Source: Porticoccaceae bacterium UBA1117 (GTDB lineage: Bacteria > Pseudomonadota > Gammaproteobacteria > Pseudomonadales > Porticoccaceae). From it: a DNA stretch of 17,888 nt. The stretch lies in NCBI GenBank assembly GCA_002313335.1, contig DCBC01000028.1, positions 8,743 to 26,630 on the forward strand. Reading direction: 5' to 3'. Both the position numbers and the translations under genes were made by a program. This document shows positions 11,001-17,888 of the stretch, piece after piece (the stretch's first letter is position 1; each line of letters opens with the position of its first letter). The notes under the pieces were generated by a model. The model was not told the origin of the DNA, ran no database searches, and saw nothing but the letters and a program-made list of their open reading frames with translations.

Positions 11001-11531
11001 ACGCCGCTCTTTATATTTTGAGATTCCGGCGGCCTCTTCGATATAAATGCGCAATTCGTCAGGCTTGGACTCGATCAGTCGAGAGATCATTCCCTGTTCT
11101 ATAATTGCGTAGCTTCTTGGCCCTAAACCCGTTCCAAGGAAGATATCTGTGATATCACGACGGCGACATTTACTACCATTTAAATAATAGTTAGATTGGC
11201 CATCGCGAGTCACTTTGCGCTTGATACTTATTTCATTGTAGGCCGCATATTCACCGACAATGCGTTGTTGCGTGTTATCGAAAATCAACTCAACCGAGGC
11301 CTGCCCTACCGGCTTTCGACCACCAGATCCGTTAAAGATAACGTCTGACATCGAGTCACCACGAAGGTTTTTTGCAGAACTCTCACCCATAACCCAGCGC
11401 ACAGCATCAATGACATTAGATTTTCCGCATCCGTTTGGACCCACCACAGCACAGAGATTGCTGGGAAATTTGACATGCGTCGGGTCAACGAAGGATTTAA
11501 ATCCTGACAGTTTGATTGATTTAAGCCGCAT
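8031..11531 (-). CDS. smc: Chromosome segregation ATPase SMC
   Basis: SMC ATPase that dimerises into a ring on DNA and compacts and separates sister chromosomes, normally with ScpA and ScpB (not in this window). The 1166 residues are the expected length and show the full architecture: N-terminal half-ATPase with Walker A GPNGCGKSN (31-39) and the FLGTGLGPRSYAIIEQGMI segment (131-149); coiled coil (about 170-505, rich in Glu, Gln, Arg and Leu); hinge domain (about 510-655, including GWELAVETVLG and ADGIWLGASWARVARD); return coiled coil (about 656-1000); and C-terminal half-ATPase with ABC signature LSGGEKALTA (1068-1077), Walker B ending LDEVDAPLDD (catalytic Asp1096, Glu1097) and switch His1128 in ITHNK. 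No key residue is missing. A gammaproteobacterium carrying Smc rather than MukB fits a Pseudomonas/Cellvibrio-type lineage. The ATG at 11531 has a weak TGGA five bases upstream; the 147-base gap before it probably contains its promoter. Confidence 0.97.
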   Translation of the reverse strand: MRLKSIKLSGFKSFVDPTHVKFPSNLCAVVGPNGCGKSNVIDAVRWVMGESSAKNLRGDSMSDVIFNGSGGRKPVGQASVELIFDNTQQRIVGEYAAYNEISIKRKVTRDGQSNYYLNGSKCRRRDITDIFLGTGLGPRSYAIIEQGMISRLIESKPDELRIYIEEAAGISKYKERRRETESRMQRTMENLERLTDIRDELGRQISRLERQAKAAEKYSEYKKQERQFSAELLTLKWRGYNQDALGLKAVIGGFEIEKEKIVAQRSHCDTSIEKLRTQFTDQSDAFNEVQARFYKIGGEVTRIEQAIEHAQQRAQDIDRELQQTERNYRETDEHLTADKNKVSGWQAEFDELKPVLEEAAQLEVISTAALEEAEQAMNEWQQHWDEFNQHSASPRQQAEVQQSRIQHLEQLMRRLTEKKQSLEAEATSFQASPAEEELATIKECLEATEHSRSLTDGQRQENRLAIASLRDGALQTNARCDDLRGTQQTLKGRQASLQALQQAAMGDGDDQKWLAAVGLDKQPRLADQLKAAAGWELAVETVLGSYLQAIAVDDMASSVDLMQGFNKGELLFVNTGMGKHHSGSSKGQLLSDLVEGNSAKILLSNVFTADSLADALALQSTLSVYESVVTADGIWLGASWARVARDKDATAGVLQRKQELDAIDQKLKALAVSIEGAEKERQENSLTLQNLEATRHEISRSIEEQQSTYAELRSKLSGFEVQIEQFKARKARADKELTEVREQSQTETENLATARVVLQESIEKMDVDTGLRAALVSQRDMLRTALDSARQTARQHRDNSQQMDLRESSLSTQLVSIKGGIVRLESQFERLEERRAELRIAFEIKEDPTDDHKQQLEQQLEARLKVEDELGESRQQVEATEYDTREQEKRRGELELKLQDLQVQLEAQRLSAQEISTLSMTIEDQIKDKNGVLVDLLDALAEDAELVDWEEQLQLIANRIQRLGPINLAAIDEYKIESERKDYLDKQNQELEEALQTLQSAIQKIDRTTRTRFKETFELVNTHIQALFPKLFGGGHAYLEMTGDDLLNTGVTLMARPPGKKNASIHLLSGGEKALTAIAMVFAIFKLNPAPFCMLDEVDAPLDDANVARYAAMVKEMSDQVQFIFITHNKISMEAANQLMGVTMHEAGVSRLVTVDVDQAAELAGA

Positions 11532-11648
11532 ATATATCCATTTCGGCGTTTTAGCCTAGCCTTTTGGCGCTGTTATTGTCAGAGTACCCTAGCGTAAGTT
11601 TACACATTATCGGCGTGACAAAAAACACTAAATAAATCATTCGCATAG

Positions 11649-11677
11649 TTAATACCCAGAACTGAAAACCCCTTCAA
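11649..11677 (-). promoter_or_regulatory. Candidate sigma-70 promoter for smc-zipA-ligA
   Basis: On the minus strand just after the ccmI stop, TTGAAG (11677-11672) and TATTAA (11654-11649) are separated by exactly 17 bases; each matches four of six consensus positions. This lies in the 147-base gap 11532-11678, the largest intergenic space in the window, about 120 bases before the smc ATG. The gap holds no obvious intrinsic terminator for the ccm operon and no small gene that I can support. Position and spacing favour a promoter, but the boxes are weak and could be chance. Confidence 0.3.
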
Positions 11678-11678
11678 A

Positions 11679-12920
11679 CTATTTTCGCTGCTGATCGATA
11701 GATAAAGTGACTTGAACACCCTTTTCATCAAGTGTGATAGTGTCACTTAGCGCTTCCCAGTCACCCGCTTGAGGCGTGGCTGAACCCGACGAAGATAATC
11801 TAGCCACGACTCTGATCCGGTTCGCAGTTGACAACTCTTGGCCAGCAACAAGTGCATCCATGTCCGTTAAAACAACGGTAGCAGGCAGCTGATTAACGGT
11901 GATTTTTTTTGCCGCTAAGGGCATCGGTGAACCACCTGTTCTCAACACCGCTACAAATACTGTCTGATCTGGTCTAGCTGGCACGCGCGGGTCAATGCTT
12001 ACGAGGACCGAAACATGGCGTGTTTTAACCATATCATTTGGACTGTCATCAGTTGATGAGCCAACAATTAACTGAGCGCGCTCAATGCCTACCTGCAATC
12101 CTTGAAAGACCACGCTAGTGGGCTCTAACTGCTGCTGTGCGCGTCGCCAATAGGTAATCGCTAAACCAGGGTCATTGTTCGCGAAAGCCTCGATTCCCTT
12201 TAAGCCAAGTACGGTCTGACCATTGGTATCAGCTGCAAACGCAGCATCAACCGCTGTTACAACTTGTGGCGTAAAACGGTTACCCTCCAGCAAAAATAAT
12301 GACTCAGCATACTGAGCTAACAAAAAACTGTCTCGAGGGTCCACTTTAAGGGCAGCAGCAAAATAACTATTGGCGCTAGCGATGTCATCGTTACTAATAG
12401 CCCACTGTGCCAGCATTGCCCAATAATAAATATTGTCTGGGCGGCTTATCACTCTCTCCTGCAATGCTTTTATCAGCTCAACATCCCATTGCTCGGACGC
12501 CAAATTACTGACCCGAGAACTTTGAGCCTCGATTAAAACCGCAATTTCCTGATCCTTAGACGCTCCTACTTGCTGATAAACCACGACAGTGGCTATTGGA
12601 AATACAACTAATAAAATAGGCAATAACCACAATCCGCCGGCCAGCCCCTTGGACTTCTTCTGGGTGTTTAATACGGTGTTGGCTAGTAAAAGCTGCTCAG
12701 CCTCAGTCATCAATCTTTTAAACTGTGGCGTATCAATATCACCTAAATCCAACTGCTGCTGGAACTGTTCTTGCTGCTCTTTGAAGAGCCGTACATTGTC
12801 TTTTTCAGCTATGTTTGCCTGCTCAGTACCTTTAGCAATTGAAGAATCGTTATTGAAAAAAAAGGGGTAGAGAACGAATAAAAATCCAGCAGCAATTAAA
12901 GCCAGCATCCACGGCAGCAT
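11679..12920 (-). CDS. ccmI: Cytochrome c maturation protein CcmI
   Basis: Apocytochrome c chaperone of the System I haem ligation complex; it binds the C-terminal helix of apocytochrome and presents it to CcmH and CcmF. The 413 residues show two membrane helices (about 3-21 and 96-116) bracketing a cytoplasmic Glu/Gln-rich loop (about 25-90, with LFKEQQEQFQQQLDLGDID), then a periplasmic TPR region (about 140-280, including WAMLAQWAISNDDIASANSYFAAALKVDP split over repeats) and a C-terminal beta-rich domain (about 305-410, with VSIDPRVPARPDQTVFVAVL). This matches CcmI of non-enteric gammaproteobacteria; in E. coli the equivalent is the C-terminal half of a fused CcmH. The start lies two bases after the ccmH stop. 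It is the last gene of the ccm operon; smc follows after 147 bases. Confidence 0.93.
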   Translation of the reverse strand: MLPWMLALIAAGFLFVLYPFFFNNDSSIAKGTEQANIAEKDNVRLFKEQQEQFQQQLDLGDIDTPQFKRLMTEAEQLLLANTVLNTQKKSKGLAGGLWLLPILLVVFPIATVVVYQQVGASKDQEIAVLIEAQSSRVSNLASEQWDVELIKALQERVISRPDNIYYWAMLAQWAISNDDIASANSYFAAALKVDPRDSFLLAQYAESLFLLEGNRFTPQVVTAVDAAFAADTNGQTVLGLKGIEAFANNDPGLAITYWRRAQQQLEPTSVVFQGLQVGIERAQLIVGSSTDDSPNDMVKTRHVSVLVSIDPRVPARPDQTVFVAVLRTGGSPMPLAAKKITVNQLPATVVLTDMDALVAGQELSTANRIRVVARLSSSGSATPQAGDWEALSDTITLDEKGVQVTLSIDQQRK

Positions 12921-12922
12921 AG

Positions 12923-13384
12923 CTATTTATTTCCATCATTGAGCAAATCAGCGAGACGTCGCCGATCAGTTTGACTTGTCGCAGGCTGTTCCTGAAAATC
13001 GCTGGCCCGGCGCCGACTCAGCCCAACCACAATAAACATCCCAATCAACAAAATCACAATTGGCGCCAGCCATAACAAATAAGTACTGTTGTTAACTTGA
13101 GGACGATAAAGAATAAAATCAGAGTATCGCGCAGTAAGATATTGTTCTATTTCGGTGTTGGTCATCCCTAGCTCTAATAACCGATGTACCTCAGCGCGCA
13201 AATCCTGAGAAATCGGTGAATTAGAATCGGCAAGATTCTGATTTTGACATTTTGGACAGCGTAACTCTGCAATCATGGTTTGATAGCGAGCGGTGTAGGA
13301 TGGATCTGAAAAAATGACTAAATCAGAGGTAGCAACCGCTGACACTGTCGCTAACAACACCAGTAAAAAGGTAGCGCATTTCAT
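12923..13384 (-). CDS. ccmH: Cytochrome c maturation thiol-disulfide protein CcmH (CycL type)
   Basis: Membrane-anchored periplasmic thioredox protein that keeps the CXXCH cysteines of apocytochrome c reduced for haem attachment. The 153 residues start with a signal peptide (about 1-18), followed by the family motif LRCPKCQNQ (41-49) with redox Cys43 and Cys46, the ADSNSPISQDLR segment, ARYSDFILYRP (84-95 region) and a single membrane helix (about 104-124) with a basic cytoplasmic end. It lacks the TPR half seen in the fused E. coli CcmH; that function is in the separate ccmI downstream. The ATG overlaps the ccmG stop by four bases (ATGA), indicating coupled translation. Confidence 0.95.
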   Translation of the reverse strand: MKCATFLLVLLATVSAVATSDLVIFSDPSYTARYQTMIAELRCPKCQNQNLADSNSPISQDLRAEVHRLLELGMTNTEIEQYLTARYSDFILYRPQVNNSTYLLWLAPIVILLIGMFIVVGLSRRRASDFQEQPATSQTDRRRLADLLNDGNK

Positions 13385-13917
13385 AATGCTTCAGCCTTTA
13401 ATGTCGCATACAAATCAGCAAACTCGTTATCCCAAACTCGATCATCAATTACCCCAACTCGGCGATAGCGAATATGGCCTTGTGCGTCTATAAGAAAGGT
13501 TTCTGGGGCGCCATAAACACCTAAATCTATACCGAGAGAGCCTCTTAAATCAAATATCGAAAACGCATAGGGATTACCTCGCAAAGCCAACCAATCAAAA
13601 GCATCCGCGCGATTGTCCTTATAATTCAAGCCAATGATTTTGACGCCATTCTCGGCAAGCTGATTTAGCTTGGCATGCTCAATCCGACAGGCATAGCACC
13701 AAGTTGCCCACACATTCACCAAGGCCACTTCACCCATCAAATGCTGTTCATCTATAAAGCCTTCTTCCGGATCTAGAGCCTCCAGCCTAAACGCTGGAAA
13801 AGATTCACCTACCAGAGCAGAAGGCAGATCAGTTGGGTCACTATCCAACCCAAGTAAAAGGACAACCGAGAGAACCACAAATAAAGCAATAGGGAGAAAC
13901 AGCGCAAATCGAATCAA
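13381..13917 (-). CDS. ccmG: Thiol:disulfide interchange protein CcmG/DsbE
   Basis: Membrane-tethered periplasmic thioredoxin that receives electrons from DsbD-type donors and reduces CcmH or the apocytochrome. The 178 residues comprise an N-terminal anchor helix (about 5-24) and a thioredoxin fold with the active site WATWCYACRIEH: Cys74 and Cys77 enclose Tyr-Ala rather than the Pro-Thr I recall for E. coli CcmG. The cis-proline region is YGAPETFLID (Pro138). No in-frame ATG lies near the start; translation begins at TTG (13917), supported by a GGAGGT Shine-Dalgarno eight bases upstream. That TTG overlaps the ccmF stop by four bases (TTGA). Its position between ccmF and ccmH is the canonical operon order. 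Confidence 0.95.
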   Translation of the reverse strand: MIRFALFLPIALFVVLSVVLLLGLDSDPTDLPSALVGESFPAFRLEALDPEEGFIDEQHLMGEVALVNVWATWCYACRIEHAKLNQLAENGVKIIGLNYKDNRADAFDWLALRGNPYAFSIFDLRGSLGIDLGVYGAPETFLIDAQGHIRYRRVGVIDDRVWDNEFADLYATLKAEAL

Positions 13918-15896
13918 GCGGCGATACCTCCAGCACTTGTTGCAGGGGCTAATCGATTTTTACGTCGGCGATACCGCTTATCATTAGCCGCGATTAATCC
14001 ACCCAATGCAACCATTAACGCACCTAGCCAAATACAGCGCACAAATGGCTTAACCTGGGCTCTGATTGCCCATGCGTTTCCCCCGAGAGGTTCGCCCAGA
14101 GAGACATAAAGATCGCGATGCAACTTACCATCGATCGCAGCTTCGGTCATGGTCTGCCCTGCTGCTTTGTAATTACGCTTTTCCGGCCATAGCGTAGTAA
14201 TTAGTTTATCTCCCACAGTGACAATAACCTGACCTCGGTAAGCAGAAAAATTAGGCCCATCTGCCGGTTTTACACCGACAAATTGAAAGCTATATTCACC
14301 CAATTCTACGAAGTCACCAGGGACCATTCGTACATCGCGTTGCTCATCGTAACTGGTACTTAGACCAACGCCCAAAACGCACACAGCTAAACCAATGTGA
14401 GCGACTATCATTCCCCAATAGCTACCCGTCAAACCTTTTAAATTAGATACGTTACCGCTCACTTTAAGAAGTAAGTCTTCGCAGGTCATTGTGATCACCC
14501 AAAAGACCAGAACGAGGGTCACAACAGCACTTAAAGAATAACTACTCCAGGACAACTGCTCAACGGCCAGCGCGGGTAATATTAGCCCCAACGAAACACT
14601 AATAACCCCCGGAATAAAACCCTTACGGAGCATGACCTTTCCATCACTAGACTGCCAACGACTAAAGCCAGCAAATCCTAAGAACAGCATTAGCACCGTT
14701 GTGATCGGTACAAAGAAAAAGCTGAAATATGGGGGACCAACGGAAATTTTACCTAAGTCAAGTACGTCTGCCAGTAACGGATAAAGCGTACCCACCAAAA
14801 TCATAGCCGTAGCACTTACCAGCAAGACATTGTTAATTAACAACATCGTCTCTCTAGACCATCCTCGGTAGTCAGAGGATGAACTCATTTGAGGCCCTCG
14901 TATCGCAAACAGAAGTAATGAACCACCCACTACCACAAACAGAAACGCCAGAATAAAAATTCCACGCTCTGGATCGCTGGCAAAAGCATGCACTGACGTC
15001 AGAATTCCCGACCGGACGAGGAATGTACCCAATAAGCTCAAAGAGAAAGTAAAAATAGCTAACAGCAACGTCCAACTACGAAACACGCCTCGCTTTTCAC
15101 TCGCGGCAATACTATGCATCAGGGCTGTGCCGACTAACCATGGCATAAAGGATGCATTCTCAACAGGGTCCCAAAACCACCATCCACCCCAACCTAACTC
15201 ATAATAGGCCCACCAACTACCCAAACAAATACCAATGGTTAAAAACATCCATGCGGCATTAATCCAAGGTCGCGCCCAACGCGCCCAAGCACTATCAAAC
15301 TGGCCCCCAATTAAAGCGGCAATAGCAAAGGCAAAAGGCACCGCAAATCCAACATAGCCCATGTATAACATGGGTGGATGCACGATAAGACCAAAGTCCT
15401 GTAAAAGTGGATTTAGGTCACCCCCCTCTAGCGGTATCACTGGTAGAATTCGCTCAAAGGGATTAGATGTCAACAGTAAAAATAGCGCAAATCCAACCGC
15501 GATAAACCCCAAGATAGAAAGAACTCTGGCAGAAAAAATCAGAGGCATTCTCTGACTAAAAAGCGCTACTGCAGCAGTCCAGCCAGCCAGTATTAGAGCC
15601 CACAGCAGCAAAGAACCCTCATGAGCCCCCCAAACAGCACTCAATTTAAAGCGGTCAGGTAGTAACGTGTTTGAGTTGTTTGCTACATACGCCACAGAGA
15701 AGTCATCGTTAAGAAAGGCCATTGCTAAACAGGCGAAAGATAGTGCTAAAAAAACAAATTGCCCGAATGCCATGGTCTGCCCAAGACGCATCCAGCTCTG
15801 ATATCCTTTAAATGATCCCGCCATTGGCACCAGTGTTTGGCAAACTGCCATACACAGCGCAATGATGAGTGCAACATGGCCCAGTTCAACTGTCAT
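13914..15896 (-). CDS. ccmF: Haem lyase subunit CcmF
   Basis: Large polytopic membrane protein that, with CcmH and CcmI, transfers haem from CcmE to apocytochrome c; family members also bind a b-type haem. The 660 residues match the usual length and contain many hydrophobic helices. The tryptophan-rich WWD motif reads WGGWWFWDPVEN (236-247). Histidines expected as haem ligands are visible at His173 (IVHPPMLY), His261 (MHSIAAS), His303 (TSVHAF) and His500 (IVAHIGL). A periplasmic domain before the last helix (about 520-625) includes GDKLITTLWPEKRNY, characteristic of the family. The start ATG overlaps the ccmE stop by four bases (ATGA), and its own stop overlaps the ccmG TTG. The reading frame is intact. 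Confidence 0.97.
   Translation of the reverse strand: MTVELGHVALIIALCMAVCQTLVPMAGSFKGYQSWMRLGQTMAFGQFVFLALSFACLAMAFLNDDFSVAYVANNSNTLLPDRFKLSAVWGAHEGSLLLWALILAGWTAAVALFSQRMPLIFSARVLSILGFIAVGFALFLLLTSNPFERILPVIPLEGGDLNPLLQDFGLIVHPPMLYMGYVGFAVPFAFAIAALIGGQFDSAWARWARPWINAAWMFLTIGICLGSWWAYYELGWGGWWFWDPVENASFMPWLVGTALMHSIAASEKRGVFRSWTLLLAIFTFSLSLLGTFLVRSGILTSVHAFASDPERGIFILAFLFVVVGGSLLLFAIRGPQMSSSSDYRGWSRETMLLINNVLLVSATAMILVGTLYPLLADVLDLGKISVGPPYFSFFFVPITTVLMLFLGFAGFSRWQSSDGKVMLRKGFIPGVISVSLGLILPALAVEQLSWSSYSLSAVVTLVLVFWVITMTCEDLLLKVSGNVSNLKGLTGSYWGMIVAHIGLAVCVLGVGLSTSYDEQRDVRMVPGDFVELGEYSFQFVGVKPADGPNFSAYRGQVIVTVGDKLITTLWPEKRNYKAAGQTMTEAAIDGKLHRDLYVSLGEPLGGNAWAIRAQVKPFVRCIWLGALMVALGGLIAANDKRYRRRKNRLAPATSAGGIAA
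13926..13931 (-). promoter_or_regulatory. Strong Shine-Dalgarno for the ccmG TTG start
   Basis: GGAGGT on the minus strand, inside the last codons of ccmF and eight bases before the TTG at 13917. A full-consensus site at good spacing settles TTG as the ccmG start, since no ATG is in frame nearby. Confidence 0.75.
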
Positions 15897-16351
15897 AGAT
15901 TTTCCGCTTTACGTTTTTGTTTGGCATCATAAGCAGCATTCATAGCTTCAGCCACCTCCGGCGGTGTATACTTTTCATCGTGTTTCGCCAACACCTCAGA
16001 CGCCTGCAACACCCTATTTTGGTCGAGTTTGCCTGCCGCAATCGCAGCTTCATTCTCTGCAAACAAATCGGGTAAAATCCCGGTGTAACGAATCCCTAAA
16101 ATTGCACGGCCATCCGTGACCTCAAAGTCTACGGTTAGAGAATCCGGATCTCTCCGCACACTCCCCTCCACTACCATGCCGCCGGCGCGAATAAAAATTC
16201 CTTCCGGAGCCTCACCCAAAGAAACCTGAGATGGGGTGTAAAAATAGTTTGCGTTTTGTCCAAGCATATAGATTATCAATCCAGTAGCGATGGCCGAGGC
16301 AGCAACAATTAGCACCACAATCTGCAAACGCTGTTTACGCATTGGGTGCAT
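15893..16351 (-). CDS. ccmE: Periplasmic haem chaperone CcmE
   Basis: Haem chaperone: binds haem covalently through a histidine in the periplasm and passes it to CcmF. The 152 residues have a short basic cytoplasmic start, one membrane anchor (about 9-30) and an OB-fold domain (about 38-125). The haem-binding motif LAKHDEKYTPPEV contains His124 and Tyr128, followed by a flexible Lys-rich tail. The segment just before it departs from what I remember of the family: where an E-G-Q-G-V-V run normally follows LPDLF(R), this protein reads LPDLFAENEAAIAAG. The rest looks normal, so it is probably functional. The start ATG overlaps the ccmD stop by one base (TGATG); a second ATG at codon 4 is an alternative. 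Its position between ccmD and ccmF is canonical. Confidence 0.95.
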   Translation of the reverse strand: MHPMRKQRLQIVVLIVAASAIATGLIIYMLGQNANYFYTPSQVSLGEAPEGIFIRAGGMVVEGSVRRDPDSLTVDFEVTDGRAILGIRYTGILPDLFAENEAAIAAGKLDQNRVLQASEVLAKHDEKYTPPEVAEAMNAAYDAKQKRKAENL

Positions 16352-16557
16352 CAGATGCTCTCTTTGCTGGCATGTTGGCGCAATTGCTCACGAGAAACTT
16401 CTTGAGCAATCTCTTTAAACACATCGCGGCGCTGCATCAACGGGTTTATGATCAGCCACGCTACTAGAGCTAGGGTGACTAAAACCGCAGTCCACACATA
16501 AATGCCATGACCAGCCATATTTAGCAACTGGCTAAAGGTATCGAACTGAAAATTCAC
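16351..16557 (-). CDS. ccmD: Haem exporter protein CcmD
   Basis: Small membrane protein of the CcmABCD complex, needed to release haem-loaded CcmE. The 68 residues contain the typical MAGHGIYVWTA segment (14-24) leading into one membrane helix (about 19-40), then a charged amphipathic cytoplasmic tail (QRRDVFKEIAQEVSREQLRQ). It is slightly short, as this family is. The start is GTG at 16557, overlapping the ccmC stop by four bases (GTGA), with AGGAG at 16569-16565 giving seven-base spacing. Identification rests on size, motif and operon position together. Confidence 0.93.
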   Translation of the reverse strand: MNFQFDTFSQLLNMAGHGIYVWTAVLVTLALVAWLIINPLMQRRDVFKEIAQEVSREQLRQHASKESI

Positions 16558-17321
16558 AACTCCGCTCCTAAACTATTATCGGTGGACTGTTTTACCAGAT
16601 TGCGCACCCACCCTGTCTTTCGTTCACGAATTAGTATCTCTACGCGTACCGACAGTATTAAGGCCACCGCATAAAAACAATAAAAACCCATGATCATTAC
16701 CAACAAGGGTTGAAACATATCTGGATGCATGGACGGTGCCTCTGTGAAACTAATCGTTGCTGGCTGATGCAACGTGAACCACCAGTCCACAGACTTGTAG
16801 ATAATGGGAATATTCACAGTTCCTACCAATGCAAGTATGGCACTGGCTTTGTTACCCACATCTTTACTATCAAACGCATACTGTAGCGCCAGTACACCCA
16901 TATATAAAAACAAAAGAATTAACATCGACGTAACACGAGCATCCCAAACCCAATAGCTACCCCAGGTAGGCTTACCCCAAACAGCACCCGTAAACAGAGC
17001 TAAAAACGTCAATGCTGCGCCCAATGGTGCAGCGCATTTCATTACCATATAGGATAATTTCATCTTCCAAATCAATCCGATAGCTCCTGCCGCTGCCATC
17101 AGGAAATAGCCTGCTAGCGCTAAAAATGATGCCGGCACATGCAGGTAAATAATACGGAAGCTATTACCTTGCTTGGCGTCCTGAGGCGCAAAAGCCAAAC
17201 CCCAGACCAAACCAACCGCCAACAACACAAAGGTCAGAGTCCCCAACCATGGGAGCCAACGGCTTGTAGACTCATAAAACCAGCGCGGTGAGCCCATGCG
17301 ATAAAACCAATTCCAATTCAT
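16554..17321 (-). CDS. ccmC: Haem handling protein CcmC
   Basis: Polytopic inner-membrane protein of the haem-handling family that loads haem onto CcmE. The 255 residues have about six membrane helices. The tryptophan-rich WWD motif is WGKPTWGSYWVWDAR (115-129), flanked by the two expected axial histidines His61 (YLHVPAS) and His185 (TLHQPAT). Sequence and order agree with the family throughout. The ATG lies 15 bases after the ccmB stop, with GGA seven bases upstream; the gene's stop overlaps the ccmD GTG. The C-terminal part (about 230-255, RERKTGWVRNLVKQ) is a basic cytoplasmic tail. Confidence 0.97.
   Translation of the reverse strand: MNWNWFYRMGSPRWFYESTSRWLPWLGTLTFVLLAVGLVWGLAFAPQDAKQGNSFRIIYLHVPASFLALAGYFLMAAAGAIGLIWKMKLSYMVMKCAAPLGAALTFLALFTGAVWGKPTWGSYWVWDARVTSMLILLFLYMGVLALQYAFDSKDVGNKASAILALVGTVNIPIIYKSVDWWFTLHQPATISFTEAPSMHPDMFQPLLVMIMGFYCFYAVALILSVRVEILIRERKTGWVRNLVKQSTDNSLGAEL
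16565..16569 (-). promoter_or_regulatory. Shine-Dalgarno for the ccmD GTG start
   Basis: AGGAG on the minus strand within the end of ccmC, seven bases before the GTG at 16557. It supports GTG as the ccmD start and shows that ccmD has its own initiation signal despite the four-base overlap. Confidence 0.6.
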
Positions 17322-17336
17322 AATCTATTCCAAACC

Positions 17337-17888
17337 CTAATTAATCGTCGTCAGGCGCAGTACGCTTGCAATCGCCAAGGGGCAAAGTGCTATAGCAATG
17401 GCGAGCATAGCACCCAAAACTGCCAACGGACCGCCCCACGCAAGTCCTTGAATACTATACTGAGCGGTAGCACTACCAAAAATAATTACTGGCATGTAAA
17501 GAGGCATGACAATTAGCGTTAACAGCAGCCCCCCTTTTTGCAGAGATACGGTCAGTGCAGCGCCAAGGGCAGCCAGAAGACTTAGACAACCTGTACCCAC
17601 CGCTAACCCCGCCATCATGGGCAGATAACCAGCGGCCGGCAAAGACAGTAAAAGCCCTAAAACCGGAGACGCTAAAGTCAACGGTAACCCAGTGGTCAGC
17701 CAATGCGCGGTAACCTTACCCAACACTGGCATCACCAGCAACTGCGGGCTAATAATCATCTGCTCTAACGAACCATCGTGATAGTCACTTGCAAACAGGC
17801 TGTCCGCTGACAGCAACGTCGCCAAGAGCGCCATAACCCATATAATGCCAGGGGCAATGTTTTTCAGTAATTCAGAATCAGGCGTTAT
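17337..17888 (-). CDS. ccmB: Haem exporter ABC permease CcmB (N-terminus beyond window)
   Basis: Membrane subunit of the CcmAB ABC transporter, whose ATP hydrolysis releases haem-CcmE from CcmC and CcmD. The last 183 residues are visible; the frame stays open to the right edge, reading ITPDSELLKNIAPGIIWV before the internal Met at 17834, so the gene is cut by the window and not truly short. CcmB is usually near 220 residues, so about 35-40 are missing. Family landmarks: APGIIWVMALLATLL, LFASDYHDGSLEQM (the cytoplasmic coupling region), GKVTAHWLTTGLPL and GAALTVSLQKGGLL. Four to five hydrophobic segments remain. ccmA is expected immediately upstream, outside the window. Confidence 0.95.
   Translation of the reverse strand: MTPDSELLKNIAPGIIWVMALLATLLSADSLFASDYHDGSLEQMIISPQLLVMPVLGKVTAHWLTTGLPLTLASPVLGLLLSLPAAGYLPMMAGLAVGTGCLSLLAALGAALTVSLQKGGLLLTLIVMPLYMPVIIFGSATAQYSIQGLAWGGPLAVLGAMLAIAIALCPLAIASVLRLTTIN

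Noticed and set aside
13695..13706. CcmG active site Cys-Tyr-Ala-Cys as an abnormal redox motif
   Set aside because: The dipeptide between the cysteines varies in CcmG proteins and both cysteines and the cis-proline are present; no sign of lost function.
17337..17834. A shortened 165-codon CcmB starting at an internal Met
   Set aside because: The frame stays open to the window edge and the upstream residues match CcmB, so the gene is cut by the window and not truncated.

Overview
The window is ordinary chromosomal DNA of a gammaproteobacterium with moderate GC. The evidence is the smc-zipA-ligA cluster (ZipA is restricted to Gammaproteobacteria), a System I cytochrome c maturation (ccm) operon with separate CcmH and CcmI, and a PpiA-type periplasmic cyclophilin. 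A marine Cellvibrionales/SAR92/OM60-like organism is a guess from overall protein character, not something the sequence proves. Coding density is very high. No stretch above 150 bases lacks a gene, and I see no tRNA, rRNA, IS element, CRISPR array or phage gene.

Layout. Positions 3-3552 (+ strand): the C-terminal end of an inner-membrane SH3-type envelope protein (cut by the left edge), a periplasmic cyclophilin, a PdxJ of unusual type, a Rossmann/DUF2520 protein, and a TrmH/SpoU-family RNA methyltransferase. The last three are packed with gaps of 0-1 base or overlaps. This group meets a minus-strand group head-on: trmH and an MFS transporter gene stop inside the same CTAG palindrome.

Positions 3549-11531 (- strand, read right to left): smc, zipA, ligA, a 74-codon two-helix membrane protein, and the MFS transporter. 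Smc organises the chromosome, ZipA anchors FtsZ to the membrane, and LigA seals Okazaki fragments, so this is a DNA replication/segregation/division cluster with a transport pair attached downstream. A 147-base gap upstream of smc holds a plausible sigma-70 promoter.

Positions 11679-17888 (- strand): ccmB (start beyond the right edge), ccmC, ccmD, ccmE, ccmF, ccmG, ccmH and ccmI. They form one tightly coupled operon with 1- to 4-base overlaps; ccmD and ccmG use GTG and TTG starts set by clear Shine-Dalgarno sequences. The products move haem to the periplasm (CcmB with an expected CcmA outside the window, CcmC, CcmD), carry it (CcmE), reduce the apocytochrome (CcmG, CcmH), present it (CcmI) and ligate haem (CcmF).

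No obviously new system such as a defence island is present. The most unusual items are the PdxJ variant, which resembles the Bacteroidetes form, its tight linkage to an uncharacterised DUF2520 dehydrogenase-like protein and a methyltransferase, and a CcmE with a changed pre-haem-site segment.
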